DNA of 64,000 nucleotides from Apilactobacillus kunkeei DSM 12361 = ATCC 700308 (GCF_001281265.1 NZ_JXDB01000006.1:48128-112127), one strand, 5' to 3'; positions 48,401 to 56,724 are shown, counted from the stretch's first letter. Numbers and translations are program-made. Notes: generated by a model from the sequence alone, not told the origin.

Positions 48401-48823
48401 ATGAAAAAGACAGGACTATTTTTATTAGGATTAACTACCGGTGCAGCCGCTGCTGCATATCTAGCATACCGTAAGATGGATGATGAAAAGACAAAGGAAT
48501 TCGTTAACAGTACTGTAAAGACTGCAAACGACCTAAAAGATCGTGCATTAGACTATGCTTTTTACGCCTTAGATTCTGTTGATGACGTAAAAGAACAACT
48601 ACAATACAAGACTTCAGATGCAAAGTCAAAGATTAAAGACGCTGCTGGTAAGGTTAACGATAATGTAGTTAACAAAGCACAATACTACTACGATGAAGGT
48701 AGTACCCAATTCCACAAAGCAGCTGACAACTTGAGAAACCAAGTTAGAAAAAACGGTGATGATAGCCAAGATATCGTCATCGATCCAGATGCTTTAAAAC
48801 AAGAAGACAATTTAAGTAAATAA
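48401..48823 (+). CDS. YtxH domain-containing protein
   Basis: 140 residues. A short glycine/alanine-rich membrane segment (about 5-20, LFLLGLTTGAAAAAYLAY) is followed by a charged helix with lysine/aspartate repeats, typical of YtxH. Function unknown; envelope stress is suggested by the family. AAAAGGGAG precedes the ATG at 48401. A terminator separates it from ccpA. Confidence 0.85.
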   Translation: MKKTGLFLLGLTTGAAAAAYLAYRKMDDEKTKEFVNSTVKTANDLKDRALDYAFYALDSVDDVKEQLQYKTSDAKSKIKDAAGKVNDNVVNKAQYYYDEGSTQFHKAADNLRNQVRKNGDDSQDIVIDPDALKQEDNLSK

Positions 48824-48835
48824 TTTTTAAATTGT

Positions 48836-48868
48836 AAAAGAGACCTGACTTTGTTAGGTCTCTTTTGT
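48836..48868 (+). terminator. Rho-independent terminator after the YtxH gene
   Basis: AAAAGAGACCT (48836-48846) pairs with AGGTCTCTTTT (48856-48866). Confidence 0.9.
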
Positions 48869-48888
48869 GTTTTCAAGAGGTGGTAGTC

Positions 48889-48917
48889 TTGTTAAATCAT
48901 CGTTTATCTGATATATT
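48889..48917 (+). promoter_or_regulatory. ccpA promoter
   Basis: TTGTTA, a 17-base spacer and TATATT, with transcription expected to start near 48924. Confidence 0.6.
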
Positions 48918-48928
48918 TGTAAACATAT

Positions 48929-48942
48929 TGAAAGCGCTATGA
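48929..48942 (+). promoter_or_regulatory. cre-like site in the ccpA leader
   Basis: TGAAAGCGCTATGA matches the catabolite-responsive element consensus (TGWAARCGYTWNCW) at all but one position. It lies just downstream of the predicted transcription start, where CcpA binding would block elongation, so autoregulation is likely. Confidence 0.65.
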
Positions 48943-48979
48943 AAACAAACCAGGCGGACTTAAAGAGGAGTTTGAGAGA

Positions 48980-49981
48980 ATGGAAAAGCAAAATGTAACT
49001 ATTTACGATGTTGCTAGAGAATCTGGTGTTTCCATGGCTACTGTTTCCAGAGTTTTAAATGGTAACAGTAACGTACGACAAGCAACCAAAGAAAAAGTGT
49101 TGAAAGTCATAGACGATCTGGACTATCGCCCTAATGCTGTGGCAAGGGGACTAGCAAGTAAGAAGACAACAACGGTTGGGGTAATCATTCCCGATGTAAC
49201 CGATGGATACTTTTCTTCACTAGCTCGTGGAATTGATGATATTGCTACCATGTACAAGTACAATATTATCCTAGCCAATTCGGATGATAATCCTGATAAG
49301 GAAGCATCAGTACTAAATACATTGTTAAGCAAGCAAGTTGATGGAATTATCTTCATGGGTAATGAAATTAATGATGATTTAAGAGCTGATTTTAAGCGTT
49401 CTGACTGCCCAATCGTTCTTGCAGGTTCAGTTGATATTAACAACTCTGTACCTAGTGTAAACATCGATTATGCAGATGCTGTAAAGAATGAAACAGAACG
49501 TTTAATCAAAAATGGTAATTCTAGAATTGCATTTGCATCTGGTTCAATGAAACAAGATGTTAATAAGAAATACCGACTAAAAGGATATGTTTCTGCTCTA
49601 GAAAATAACGGCATCAAGTTTAATGAGAAGTTAGTTTTCGAAACCAAGGGGACATATGAAGACGGTTATGATTTGGCTGAACAAATAATCAATGATAAGG
49701 TTACTGCGGCTGTAGCAACTAATGATGAATTGGCTGCCGGAATCTTAAATGGAATGACCGATAGGGGTGTTTCAGTGCCACAAGATTTTGAATTATTCAC
49801 AAGTAATAATACAAAATTAGCTAAGATGATGAGACCACAATTGTCTTCAATCACTCAACCTTTGTATGATATTGGTGCGGTAGCAATGAGATTATTGACC
49901 AAGATCATGAATAAAGAAGAGATTGATAATCGCTATGTGGTTTTAGGCTATGAAATAGTTGAACGCGACTCAACTAAATAG
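48980..49981 (+). CDS. ccpA: Catabolite control protein A
   Basis: 333 residues, LacI family. N-terminal HTH with hinge helix (TIYDVARESGVSMATVSRVL, YRPNAVARGLASKKT), then the periplasmic-binding-like core (TTVGVIIPDVTDGYFSSLARG) and C-terminal ERDST. CcpA with HPr-Ser-P represses or activates carbon genes. The length and the hinge sequence fit CcpA rather than a sugar-specific LacI regulator. Its own promoter carries a cre-like site. Confidence 0.93.
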   Translation: MEKQNVTIYDVARESGVSMATVSRVLNGNSNVRQATKEKVLKVIDDLDYRPNAVARGLASKKTTTVGVIIPDVTDGYFSSLARGIDDIATMYKYNIILANSDDNPDKEASVLNTLLSKQVDGIIFMGNEINDDLRADFKRSDCPIVLAGSVDINNSVPSVNIDYADAVKNETERLIKNGNSRIAFASGSMKQDVNKKYRLKGYVSALENNGIKFNEKLVFETKGTYEDGYDLAEQIINDKVTAAVATNDELAAGILNGMTDRGVSVPQDFELFTSNNTKLAKMMRPQLSSITQPLYDIGAVAMRLLTKIMNKEEIDNRYVVLGYEIVERDSTK

Positions 49982-49994
49982 CTGATATAGTAAC

Positions 49995-50023
49995 TTGATT
50001 AATTATATACTGATTGATATAAT
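49995..50023 (+). promoter_or_regulatory. yebC-family gene promoter
   Basis: TTGATT (49995-50000), a 17-base spacer and TATAAT (50018-50023). Confidence 0.75.
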
Positions 50024-50076
50024 TGATATGTTTGTAAACTAATGAAACAATAGAATTCGAGAGGAGTGCTGTGATT

Positions 50077-50811
50077 ATGTCAGGACATTCAAAATGGCAT
50101 AACATTCAAGGACGTAAAGGTGCCCAAGATAAAAAACGTGGTAAGATTTTCCAAAAATTGTCTCGTGATTTATACCAAGCTGCTAAAGCTGGTGGTCCAG
50201 AACCAGATGGTAACCCACAATTACGTCTTGTGATTGATAAAGCTCATGCTGCCAACATGCCTAAGGATAACATTCAACGTGCTATCGATAAGGCTTCTGG
50301 TCAAGGTGGAGCAAACTACGAAGAAATTACTTACGAAGGATATGGACCTGCTGGTACAGCTATCATGGTTTCTTGCTTAACTGATAACAAGAACCGTACT
50401 GCTGCTGCCGTACGTTCAGCATTCAGTCACCATGGTGGTTCACTAGGATCAAATGGTTCTGTTTCATACATGTTTGACCGTAAAGGATACATCGTTATCC
50501 TACGTGACGGTTTAGACGTTGATGAAGACAGCATGTTAATGGATGTTTTAGATGCTGGTGGAGAAGACATGAAGTCAGATGACGACCAATTTGAAATCTT
50601 CACTGCACCTTCAGATCTAACTGCTGTTAGAGATGCTTTACAAGAAAAATATGATTTAGATACTGCTGAAGTTACAATGTTCCCTCAAAACAAGACTGCT
50701 GTACCAAGTGACAAAGTTTCACAATACACTGGTCTAATTGACGAACTTGATGAAAACGATGACGTCCAAGACGTTTACGAAGCAGCTGAATTACCCGAAG
50801 CAGCTGAATAA
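50077..50811 (+). CDS. yebC: YebC/PmpR family protein
   Basis: 244 residues with the classic start [18 protein letters not shown], then [12 protein letters not shown] and [14 protein letters not shown]. Family members have been described as transcription factors and as translation factors that relieve ribosome stalling at polyproline. The start is ATG at 50077, ten bases after GAGGAG. It often lies just upstream of comG in lactobacilli. A terminator follows. Confidence 0.95.
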   Translation: MSGHSKWHNIQGRKGAQDKKRGKIFQKLSRDLYQAAKAGGPEPDGNPQLRLVIDKAHAANMPKDNIQRAIDKASGQGGANYEEITYEGYGPAGTAIMVSCLTDNKNRTAAAVRSAFSHHGGSLGSNGSVSYMFDRKGYIVILRDGLDVDEDSMLMDVLDAGGEDMKSDDDQFEIFTAPSDLTAVRDALQEKYDLDTAEVTMFPQNKTAVPSDKVSQYTGLIDELDENDDVQDVYEAAELPEAAE

Positions 50812-50817
50812 TTAAAG

Positions 50818-50845
50818 GAGATGCACATTTGTGCATCTTTTTTTG
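50818..50845 (+). terminator. Rho-independent terminator after yebC
   Basis: GATGCAC (50820-50826) pairs with GTGCATC (50831-50837), then seven T. Confidence 0.9.
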
Positions 50846-50860
50846 TATAAAAATAAATGA

Positions 50861-50901
50861 AACCTCTACTTTTTTCGAATATAAAAAGTGGAGGTTTTTT
50901 T
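50861..50901 (+). promoter_or_regulatory. comG control region: terminator hairpin carrying a ComX-type box
   Basis: A 14-base-pair stem (50861-50874 with 50883-50896, one G-U) is followed by a T-run, so it has the form of an intrinsic terminator. TTCGAATA at 50874-50881 spans the loop and matches the ComX/SigX box of late competence genes (T-N-CGAATA), preceded by a T-tract. The 3' arm contains GTGGAGG, the comGA ribosome binding site. Transcripts that start at the box would lack the 5' arm. Confidence 0.65.
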
Positions 50902-51810
50902 ATGAGTATTTCAAATTATTTTGATAATTTAATTAATCAAGCAATTGAAGACAAAATCAAAGACATTTATCTTCTGCCGATTAATGAAAATTACATTGTT
51001 AGGGAACATACAGGATTAAGTATTGAGAATTATGATTATATCAATTATGAAAAAGCAAATAAGTTAATCAATTACTGTAAATATATTGGTGGGATGTCAA
51101 TTAGTGAGCGCAGAAGACCACAAATTGGTTCATTTGAGTTTATCAATAACCAAAAAAAGTTTTTCTTGCGTTTTTCCTCAGTTGGAAATTATAAAAATCA
51201 TGAATCAATGGTAATTAGAATTATTTATTCATTGGATGACGAAACTATCAATTACAACAATTTGGATCAATTCTATCGACTAAAGGAATTATCTAAACAA
51301 AACGGGATGATTATTTTCGCTGGTAAGACCGGTTCTGGGAAGACCACTTCAATTTATCATTTAGCTAATTCAATGAGTCCAAATAAGTTGATTATGAGTA
51401 TTGAAGATCCAGTAGAAATTATTAATACTAATTTTCTTCAGTTGCAGGTTAATGAATCTGCTGACATGGGCTATGACGAATTGATTAAGGTTGGACTAAG
51501 AAGTCGTCCGGACGTCTTTATTATTGGTGAAATTAGGGATGCTAGTACTGCTAAATCCGCTGTTCGTGCAGCACTTTCCGGCCATTTGGTATTAACTACA
51601 ATTCATGCCAGAGACATTGACGGTGTCATTAATAGATTAGGCCAATTGGGTTGTGACTTTGATGATTTATTTAATTGTTTAAACTCAGTCGTCTTTCAAA
51701 TGTTGTCAGTAAAAAATCAAAGAGATATTTCAGTGACTATGGATATTAAAAGTGATTTCGCAGATTTAAAAGAAAGGATAGTTGGTAATGGAAAAACTAT
51801 CGCTGAATAA
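50902..51810 (+). CDS. comGA: Competence pilus ATPase ComGA
   Basis: 302 residues, type II secretion/type IV pilus ATPase. Walker A GKTGSGKTT (141-149), Asp box IEDPVE, Walker B with RSRPDVFIIGEIRD and the His box LTTIHA are present. It is a short form without the N-terminal N1 domain, as usual in Gram-positive competence systems. The start is ATG at 50902, next to the hairpin control region; an in-frame ATG at 50857 lies upstream of the hairpin. It overlaps comGB by 23 bases. Confidence 0.95.
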   Translation: MSISNYFDNLINQAIEDKIKDIYLLPINENYIVREHTGLSIENYDYINYEKANKLINYCKYIGGMSISERRRPQIGSFEFINNQKKFFLRFSSVGNYKNHESMVIRIIYSLDDETINYNNLDQFYRLKELSKQNGMIIFAGKTGSGKTTSIYHLANSMSPNKLIMSIEDPVEIINTNFLQLQVNESADMGYDELIKVGLRSRPDVFIIGEIRDASTAKSAVRAALSGHLVLTTIHARDIDGVINRLGQLGCDFDDLFNCLNSVVFQMLSVKNQRDISVTMDIKSDFADLKERIVGNGKTIAE

Positions 51811-52759
51811 ACAGTATTATCTGTTTAAGAATTTAAGTGATTTATTTAGCGCTGGATTCACAATTAAAGAATCACTACAGTTCCTATCTGAAGTAGGTGG
51901 TAGGCAATCAACAATTAAAAAGATTGCTAATAAGTTGAGTGAAGGCAATAGCTTTAGCGACAGCATTGTTGGTTTAGTACACAACGATTTTTATAATCAA
52001 ATCATGATTAGCGAAAAATATGGTGATCTGTCATCCTGTTTAGCTGAACTAAGCCACTTTATTGAAGTTAAGTTAGAAAACAAATCAAAGATAAAAGATT
52101 TACTGTTTTATCCAATTATATTAGTAATTATTTTGATTGGAATCGTTTATGCAATCAACTCCTTTGTATTACCGCAATTAAGTTCGATTAATTACATGCA
52201 ACATTATGATTTAGGTTGGCTATATATAATTTTATTCTGCATGTTTATGGGAACTTTAATCGTCTCGGTGATGTACAAACGATTACCATTACTAAGAAAA
52301 AGAGACGTTATATCGAGAATTCCGTTTATCGGAAAAATTTATACTGCATATATGGGCTATATACTGTCCCTTGAACTAAAGATGTTGATTCAAAACGGAA
52401 TTGATTTAAAGAATATTCTAAGCATTTTAAAGGACTTTAAGCCAAATACTATTATGTATCTATTAGGAGAAAAAGCTCGCCGTTTAGCTGATCATGGAGA
52501 AGATGTCGGACAGCTAACTAAAATGTATTCGTTTATTCCAGTCGAGTTTAATGGCTTTTTCCATCATGGCTCAAAGGTGTCTGAAATATTAATCAAACTA
52601 GATGCTTTTTCACAGATTAAGTTCGAGGAAATGAATCGTCGCTCTAATCAACTAATTAATCTAATTCAACCACTATTATTTTTATTTATTGGAATTTGTA
52701 TTGTGTTGGCATATTTAGTTGTTCTTATGCCAATTTATTCATCATTGAAGGGAATTTAA
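51788..52759 (+). CDS. comGB: Competence pilus membrane protein ComGB
   Basis: 323 residues, GspF family with three main membrane helices (about 112-132, 150-170 and 295-318). SLFSAGFTIKESLQF-type and ISEKYGDLSSCL motifs are recognisable. It is the membrane platform for the pseudopilus. The start is ATG at 51788 with AAAGGA; it overlaps the end of comGA. Confidence 0.92.
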   Translation: MEKLSLNKQYYLFKNLSDLFSAGFTIKESLQFLSEVGGRQSTIKKIANKLSEGNSFSDSIVGLVHNDFYNQIMISEKYGDLSSCLAELSHFIEVKLENKSKIKDLLFYPIILVIILIGIVYAINSFVLPQLSSINYMQHYDLGWLYIILFCMFMGTLIVSVMYKRLPLLRKRDVISRIPFIGKIYTAYMGYILSLELKMLIQNGIDLKNILSILKDFKPNTIMYLLGEKARRLADHGEDVGQLTKMYSFIPVEFNGFFHHGSKVSEILIKLDAFSQIKFEEMNRRSNQLINLIQPLLFLFIGICIVLAYLVVLMPIYSSLKGI

Positions 52760-52762
52760 AAA

Positions 52763-53068
52763 ATGAACAAGAAAAAAGCAGGCTTCACACTAATTGAAAT
52801 GACAATCGTATTATTTATTATTTCACTACTAATTTTGATTGTTGTACCCAACGTTTCTGGACAAAGAAAGCACGCAACCGATGTACACGTCCATGCAATG
52901 CAAACTTTGGTCCAAGGTCAAATTGATTCGTTTGCATCAGATGGAAATAAAGGAGACGTAAGTATGGATGCGCTTGTTAAAAATGGTTACCTAACTAAAA
53001 AACAAGCCGATCAAGCCCAAGAAGAAGGTATTCAAATTGTGGACAACAAGGTCGTGGCAAAAGAATAA
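52763..53068 (+). CDS. comGC: Major competence pseudopilin ComGC
   Basis: 101 residues. The class III leader MNKKKAG is followed by FTLIEMTIVLFIISLLI, so prepilin peptidase would cut after Gly7 and Glu12 is the conserved +5 residue. The C-terminal domain is small and has no cysteine. It is the main subunit of the transformation pilus. comGD begins inside its end. Confidence 0.93.
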   Translation: MNKKKAGFTLIEMTIVLFIISLLILIVVPNVSGQRKHATDVHVHAMQTLVQGQIDSFASDGNKGDVSMDALVKNGYLTKKQADQAQEEGIQIVDNKVVAKE

Positions 53069-53489
53069 AACAGCATTCACTACAATTGAGATGTTGATTG
53101 TATTAATCATTAGCGCGATTTTTATGTCATTATGTATATTTTTATATCAAGGTGTTCATATTAATGATCAGGAGTTAGAAAATGATTTTTGGGCCAATTT
53201 TAATGTTTATTGGAAACAAGGAATTGCGAATAGTGAATATAGCAGATTAAGAACATATATTTACCAGAAAAACCATGACATTATCTTCTTTAACGATGGT
53301 CATTATAATAAGCTGAAAATGCCTGATGGTATGCGTTCAGAGGATAATTTATCAATAACTATTAATAATGACGGATATGTTGCACCACAAACCTATGAAT
53401 GGTATTCCAAGGCAACACATACCCGTTATCTTTTAAAAGTACAGCTTGGTGGAGGTACTTATAAAATATATGAAGAATATTATGAATAA
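53037..53489 (+). CDS. comGD: Minor pseudopilin ComGD
   Basis: 150 residues. TAFTTIEMLIVLIISAIF is a prepilin N-terminus; the cleavage position is Ala-Phe rather than Gly-Phe. The start is taken as TTG at 53037 (AAGAAGG nine bases upstream), which overlaps comGC by 32 bases; no in-frame ATG precedes the motif. The remainder is a polar, aromatic-rich domain. Confidence 0.82.
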   Translation: MWTTRSWQKNKTAFTTIEMLIVLIISAIFMSLCIFLYQGVHINDQELENDFWANFNVYWKQGIANSEYSRLRTYIYQKNHDIIFFNDGHYNKLKMPDGMRSEDNLSITINNDGYVAPQTYEWYSKATHTRYLLKVQLGGGTYKIYEEYYE

Positions 53490-53658
53490 AGGCTTTATTA
53501 TGATTGATTCTATTACGGCGTTGACTCTAATTTCGGTGGGGATGATTTTCTTTTGTGAATCAAACCAACATATGTATGACAATCTTGATAAAGCTAGAAG
53601 AGCTTTGATAAAAAAGAGAATAGACTATGAAAAGAGAAAAGGGCTTTACGATTATTGA
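53470..53658 (+). CDS. comGE: Minor pseudopilin ComGE
   Basis: About 62 residues. NKGFIMIDSITALTLISVGM resembles a prepilin segment, with Asp in place of the usual +5 Glu. The body is short and basic (KARRALIKKRIDYEKRKG). Start uncertain: ATG 53470 or ATG 53482, the latter giving a four-residue leader. It overlaps comGD and comGF, so translation is probably coupled. Confidence 0.72.
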   Translation: MKNIMNKGFIMIDSITALTLISVGMIFFCESNQHMYDNLDKARRALIKKRIDYEKRKGLYDY

Positions 53659-54049
53659 AACGATTATTGCACTAACAGTACTGGGTTTGATTGCGTTTTC
53701 GATTACAATGATTGATTCGTTGAAAAAATCATATAATCAAAAAAACATTCATGCAGTGGATTTTCAACTGTTTCTAAAGAATATCGAATCAACTAAGAAA
53801 CACTACTTTTTGTACAAGATTGTGGGCGGAAAGTTGTTATATATTGGGAGCAAAAAGTATGACAAAGAGTATGAAATGTTTAAAAATGGCAGAATGATAA
53901 TTTTAACTGGTATGAATGGCGGATTTTATCCGCTAATAGATGATGTTGACAGTGTTAGTTTTAAAGAAGTAAAAAAGCATTTATCAGTGAATATGAAATT
54001 TACAAACGGTGAAAGTTATGAGGATGTGAGTTCAATATCTTATGAGTAA
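53627..54049 (+). CDS. comGF: Minor pseudopilin ComGF
   Basis: 140 residues. The leader MKREKG is followed by FTIIETIIALTVLGLIAF, with the conserved +5 Glu. The C-terminal part (NGGFYPLIDDVDSVSF) resembles ComGF. It overlaps comGE by 32 bases and comGG by 8. Confidence 0.85.
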   Translation: MKREKGFTIIETIIALTVLGLIAFSITMIDSLKKSYNQKNIHAVDFQLFLKNIESTKKHYFLYKIVGGKLLYIGSKKYDKEYEMFKNGRMIILTGMNGGFYPLIDDVDSVSFKEVKKHLSVNMKFTNGESYEDVSSISYE

Positions 54050-54179
54050 AAAATGTGGATCAGCGACATTGATTGCGATTGTCGTCCTATCGGTTTTATC
54101 AATTTTCTTATTGATAAAATACGAAAAATATAATGCTGAAATGCAGACGATAGATAAATTGATAAAAAGTTATGAATAA
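54042..54179 (+). CDS. comGG: Small ComGG-like protein, last gene of the comG operon
   Basis: A 45-codon frame from the ATG at 54042, overlapping the comGF stop. The product is a short basic N-terminus (MSKKCGS), one hydrophobic helix (about 8-25, ATLIAIVVLSVLSIFLLI) and a charged helix (KYEKYNAEMQTIDKLIKSYE). ComGG proteins also have a membrane helix without a strict prepilin motif but are usually 90-130 residues. Identity rests mainly on position; it could also be an unrelated small membrane protein. Confidence 0.6.
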   Translation: MSKKCGSATLIAIVVLSVLSIFLLIKYEKYNAEMQTIDKLIKSYE

Positions 54180-54213
54180 CGATAATTTATATGCAAGTTA
54201 TTAATGGTTTATC

Positions 54214-54243
54214 TTGAATTTTCTTGTAAAAATCTGGTAATAT
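54214..54243 (+). promoter_or_regulatory. ytxK promoter
   Basis: TTGAAT (54214-54219), an 18-base spacer and TAATAT (54238-54243), so ytxK-ackA need not depend on comG transcription. Confidence 0.65.
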
Positions 54244-54285
54244 GAAAGTTGTTATTAAGTGATAATACTTTTAAGGGAGTTGAGT

Positions 54286-55320
54286 GTGCTGACTGAGAAA
54301 GATACAGAAACTCTGTTTAAAGTTTTCAATTCTTCAGCTGAAATCTTGAAAGACAAGCTAGGGGTATCATATCTTGATGCATTCATCGAGACTGGAGATA
54401 ACCTTATCAATGACGGACAAGTTCATGTTGAAGATGGTATACCAGATAGTGACACAGTTTCTAAGTTAGAAGGATTATACCGAGACGTAGATTATCAATC
54501 TATGGATGCAGAAACTGTAAGAAAGGCAATTCAAATTTGCATGATCAAAGCAACCAAAGAGGATGCGATTCAAGCAAATCACCAAATAACACCTGATACA
54601 ATAGCTTCTATCATGGGATATTTAGTTATTAGATTAGTTAAGAATGCCAAGCATCTACAGATTCTGGATTTATCCGTTGGAATGGGTAACCTATTAACTA
54701 CGGTTATGAATCAATTGAAGGATGCAGTTAAAGATATTGATTTGCATGCTATCGGAATCGATAATGATGATTCCATGTTAGCCGTTTCAAGCATAAGTAC
54801 ACAAATGCAAAGAAACGATAAAAATACTGAACTTATTTATCAAGATTCAGTTGCCAATATTTTGGTAGATGATGCAGATTTAGTAATTTCTGATTTACCA
54901 ATTGGGTATTATCCGATTGATGAAAATACCACTAACTATAAGACAAGATCAACAGATGGTCATTCATATGCTCACCACTTGTTAATCGAACAAGGGATGA
55001 ACCATGTCAAACCAGGTGGTTATGGGGTTTTCTTAGTGCCAAGTAATATCTTTAACACGCCGGAATCAAAATCATTGTTAAAATGGATTCAAGATAATGC
55101 TTATCTTCAAGCATTGTTGAATCTACCAAAAGAAATCTTTAACAATGCAAATGCTCAAAAAGCTATTTTGATTCTACAAAAGCATGGTGAAGATGCCCAC
55201 CAAGTTGAAAAAATTATGATTGGTGAGTTCCCATCATTTAATGAAGTATCTGCTTTCCAAAAATTCTTAGCAGAACTAGTTGAGTGGGAAGAAAAGGATT
55301 TATTATCTAAAAAAAGTTAG
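54286..55320 (+). CDS. ytxK: Class I SAM-dependent methyltransferase YtxK
   Basis: 344 residues. SAM-binding region ILDLSVGMGNLLT and a motif IV-like SDLPIGYYP (in place of NPPF/Y) are seen, plus KPGGYGVFLVPSN. It resembles N6-adenine methylases but the target is unknown. The start is GTG at 54286 with GGGAG six bases upstream. The ytxK-ackA order after comG is conserved in lactic acid bacteria. Confidence 0.88.
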   Translation: MLTEKDTETLFKVFNSSAEILKDKLGVSYLDAFIETGDNLINDGQVHVEDGIPDSDTVSKLEGLYRDVDYQSMDAETVRKAIQICMIKATKEDAIQANHQITPDTIASIMGYLVIRLVKNAKHLQILDLSVGMGNLLTTVMNQLKDAVKDIDLHAIGIDNDDSMLAVSSISTQMQRNDKNTELIYQDSVANILVDDADLVISDLPIGYYPIDENTTNYKTRSTDGHSYAHHLLIEQGMNHVKPGGYGVFLVPSNIFNTPESKSLLKWIQDNAYLQALLNLPKEIFNNANAQKAILILQKHGEDAHQVEKIMIGEFPSFNEVSAFQKFLAELVEWEEKDLLSKKS

Positions 55321-55330
55321 GAGAACTATT

Positions 55331-56521
55331 ATGGGAAAGTCAATTGCAATTAACGCAGGAAGTTCCACATTAAAATTTAAATTATTCGAAATGCCTTCAG
55401 AAAAATTAATCTCAAGCGGGGCAATCGATAGAATTGGTTTAACTAAATCAGATGTTGAAATTAAATATGGCGATGGCGAAAAATTCCAAAAGACAATGGA
55501 TATTCAAAACCATGAAGAAGCCATCAAACTTGTATTAGACAAACTACTAAGCCTAAACATTATTGCTGATTACAACGAAATCACAGGTGTTGGTCACCGT
55601 GTTGTTGCCGGTGGTGAATACTTCACTGATTCAGTTGTTATTGATGATGATGTTTTAAGTAAGTTAGAAGAACTATCCGAATTAGCTCCACTTCACGAAC
55701 CAGCAAATATTCTAGGAATCAAAGCATTCAAGAAGATTTTGCCAGACGTAATTAGTGTTGCCGTATTCGATACTTCATTCCATACTTCAATGCCAGAAGA
55801 AAACTACATGTATGCTTTACCATACAAGTACTACCGTGATCACAAAGCTAGAAAGTATGGTGCACATGGTACTAGTTACCGTTACGTATCAGGCCGTGCT
55901 GCAGCTATGATGGGCAAGAAACTAGAAGACTTAAAACTAGTTATCATGCACTTAGGTGCTGGTGCTTCAATCTGTGCCGTAGACCATGGTAAGTCATTAG
56001 ATACTTCAATGGGCTTCACTCCATTAACTGGTATCATGATGGCTACTAGATCTGGTGATGTTGACCCTTCACTACTTGCTTACATTATGCAAAAAGAAGG
56101 CATTTCAGATATTAATGAAATGATTAGCATCCTAAACAAGAAGTCAGGTTTAGCTGGTGTATCTGAAGTTTCTGCTGATATGAGAGATTTAGAAGCAGTT
56201 AAGGATGAAAACCACCAAGCTGAATTAGCTCGTAACATGTACATGAACAGAATCGTTAGATACGTTGGTCAATACGTTGCTGAAATGAACGGTGTTGATG
56301 GTATTGTATTTACAGCCGGTGTTGGTGAAAACGATATTGGTATTAGACAAGAAGTTGCTGACAAGTTAAGCTACTTCGGTGTTAAGGTTGATTCTGAAAA
56401 GAACCACATTCGTGCCGTTGAAAGAGATATCAGTGCTGACGATGCTAAGATCAAGACATTACTAATCCCTACAAACGAAGAATTAATGATTGTTAGAGAT
56501 ATCGAACGTCTTAAAAAATAA
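55331..56521 (+). CDS. ackA: Acetate kinase
   Basis: 396 residues, ASKHA fold. The opening is INAGSSTLKFKLF, followed by GHRVVAGG, FDTSFH and LGAGASICAV near the active site. It makes ATP and acetate from acetyl phosphate. The start is ATG at 55331 with AGGAG, ten bases after the ytxK stop. A terminator follows. Confidence 0.97.
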   Translation: MGKSIAINAGSSTLKFKLFEMPSEKLISSGAIDRIGLTKSDVEIKYGDGEKFQKTMDIQNHEEAIKLVLDKLLSLNIIADYNEITGVGHRVVAGGEYFTDSVVIDDDVLSKLEELSELAPLHEPANILGIKAFKKILPDVISVAVFDTSFHTSMPEENYMYALPYKYYRDHKARKYGAHGTSYRYVSGRAAAMMGKKLEDLKLVIMHLGAGASICAVDHGKSLDTSMGFTPLTGIMMATRSGDVDPSLLAYIMQKEGISDINEMISILNKKSGLAGVSEVSADMRDLEAVKDENHQAELARNMYMNRIVRYVGQYVAEMNGVDGIVFTAGVGENDIGIRQEVADKLSYFGVKVDSEKNHIRAVERDISADDAKIKTLLIPTNEELMIVRDIERLKK

Positions 56522-56523
56522 TG

Positions 56524-56552
56524 AAAAAGAGACCAAATAAGGTCTCTTTTTT
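56524..56552 (+). terminator. Rho-independent terminator after ackA
   Basis: AAAAAGAGACC pairs with GGTCTCTTTTTT around AAATAA. Confidence 0.9.
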
Positions 56553-56610
56553 ATTTTCATGGATTGGTGAAAATAATTCAATTAAATATAAATAACATGA
56601 ACAAACGTTG

Positions 56611-56672
56611 AAACACCGCGGATTAAACGTCTCTAAGTGCCAGTGTATAAAGCCTCAGACGTATTGCGGTTT
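56611..56672 (+). repeat. Nested inverted repeats upstream of the amino acid permease
   Basis: CCGC (56616-56619) with GCGG (56666-56669) encloses ACGTCT (56627-56632) with AGACGT (56657-56662). The 62-base element is richer in G and C than the flanks. It does not match any riboswitch I can recall and has no T-box core. It overlaps the -35 box of the promoter below, so an operator is possible. Confidence 0.45.
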
Positions 56673-56690
56673 AAATAAAGTATGTATAAT
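56664..56690 (+). promoter_or_regulatory. Possible promoter of the amino acid permease gene
   Basis: TTGCGG, a short 15-base spacer and TATAAT, 34 bases before the start codon. The short spacer is typical of promoters that need or resist a regulator. Confidence 0.5.
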
Positions 56691-56724
56691 TAACATCATA
56701 GAATACTTAGAGGAGGGTGATGAA

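Noticed and set aside
56553..56724. A riboswitch or tRNA-like element upstream of the permease
   Set aside because: No T-loop, anticodon arm or known riboswitch core can be found; kept only as an unexplained inverted repeat.
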